Assembly (NCBI GenBank): GCA_013399895.1
Contig: VXBA01003084.1
Coordinates: 558,001-622,000 of the forward strand
DNA: 64,000 nucleotides
From: Serilophus lunatus
Lineage: Eukaryota; Chordata; Aves; Passeriformes; Eurylaimidae
Direction of reading: 5' to 3'
In this document: positions 63,001-64,000 of the stretch, in pieces
Layout: every line of letters starts with the position of its first letter
How positions within the stretch are numbered: position 1 is the first letter of the stretch
The notes under the pieces: generated by a model
Database searches by the model: none
The model's input: only the letters and a program-made list of their open reading frames with translations
Told to the model about the DNA's origin: nothing
Program-made: the position numbers and the translations under genes

Positions 63001-64000
63001 ATGGAACGCTAGATTCGTTTTATGATAGCTTGGGTTAAGAAGAATTTGTGCACGAGCGAAATTGCGAAAACAAAACAAAATCTTTCAGAAGAGTTAGTGA
63101 GAGAAGTGATCTGAATTCTTTCAATAAGCACACTCCTTTAGCTCATCTGCCTATCACAACAATGCTTTATTCAAAGTTTCTGGGAATAGGTAGAAAAATT
63201 GCTTTGATTATTATTACAATCACCCTCATTTTTATAGATAAGCCAACAAACCAATAACATAAAGGATGAAGTATTCTCAAAGTTGCCAAAATTTTGGTAA
63301 GAGTCAAATTTGGTTCGGTCTCAGCAAGATCCTTTGTACATCATTGTCTCTCAGAACCTATGTCCAGACATACCTTCTGCTTGCACATAGTTAGCTAATG
63401 AAAAACTAAAGTCTAAAAGCATATTTTAGGCTTGTCAGCCAAAGAAGACCAAACAAAGACATTAGCTGTGTTGTTTTAGCCATGCTGAAAATCTCGGATA
63501 TTTAAGACTGCTTAAAAAAACAAAACAATAAACCAGTTTAAAGTAAGGGTAAATATAGCTGAAGTTCCCTATCCATCCTTCTCTCTTCAAAGGATGTTTC
63601 AGAATGCAGCTTCTGGAAACAGCTGAGGAAGCAGACAGAAAGAAACAAAACTCTGTATCCTGCTGCTTTAACATGGTATGCAGGTCTTTTTCCCTACAGC
63701 ATGATAATCCATAGAGAATCATCACAGGCTTCATTTCCAGCAGGGCCCTTCAGGCTTTCTCTGTCAGCATGATCCGCTAGTTTGCTCCAAAGCAGAGCTC
63801 AAGCATGCACTGTGAAAGCTCAGAGGACCGGAACCCAGCTTGAGTCCTACTAAACCTCACCACGTAAATTTACCCAAAGACACACCACAGCCAAACATAG
63901 GCATCACATATTGGCAAGAGTCAATTCCCAAAGCCCTGACACCAGCATACATGCCTCACCATTTACTCCTGACCTCACAATATGGCTGCAAAAGAACACA
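57001..64000. other. Noncoding stretch, no gene recognised
   Basis: AT-rich. The longest frame is minus, 61401-61766 (121 codons, ATG to stop). It is not repetitive, but I see no known domain and no splice context. Overlapping minus frames at 62409-62724 are Cys/His-rich by composition only. No repeat family or RNA gene was recognised. Confidence 0.5.

Noticed and set aside
1..64000. Endogenous retrovirus, CRISPR array, operon or bacterial features
   Set aside because: No paired long terminal repeats, no gag/pol/env-like motifs apart from CR1 RT remnants, no regular repeat-spacer array, and no closely packed long frames.

Overview
This window reads as noncoding nuclear DNA from a bird, probably a passerine. 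It is AT-rich and CpG-poor apart from a few pockets. Long open frames are absent: none of those I translated or read is a convincing host exon. About 6% of the sequence is recognisable as CR1, the LINE that dominates bird genomes. A short element at 11711-11854 joins a tRNA-Ile(AAT)-derived head to a CR1-type tail ending in the 8-bp CR1 tail repeat. That is the architecture I know as TguSINE1, described from the zebra finch and other passerines. The order-level call rests mainly on this one element and on recalled knowledge of the family.

Layout: 1-5.8 kb holds one minus-strand CR1 end (1670-2020), a CpG cluster (about 2040-2480), and a GC-rich pocket with a polypyrimidine tract (about 5330-5680). 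Several consensus minus-strand splice donors lie nearby, so this end might carry 5' exons of a gene that runs leftward out of the window; this is unproven. 5.8-16 kb is unique-looking AT-rich DNA with a POU/SOX-like motif cluster near 6.27 kb and the SINE at 11.7 kb. 16.2-17 kb has an A-rich tract and a small GC-rich block with a good TATA box. 19-37.7 kb is mostly unique DNA with three CR1 ends (19.1, 29.5, 31.5 kb) and a second octamer/SOX-like cluster at 34.8 kb. 37.7-50.2 kb is the repeat-rich part: a long but internally deleted CR1 with endonuclease and reverse-transcriptase remnants (37715-39510), then CR1 pieces at 41.8, 43.8, 49.2 and 50.1 kb, mostly in the same orientation. 50.3-64 kb is unique-looking AT-rich DNA with small tandem repeats and one near-perfect 25-bp palindrome.

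There is no gene set working together here. The only protein-coding remnants I can name are dead CR1 ORF2 fragments. The window is most simply a large intron or intergenic region, with a few candidate promoters and enhancers that need comparative data. I did not find a novel biological system; the most informative items are the tRNA-Ile/CR1 SINE, the deleted CR1, and the candidate regulatory pockets.
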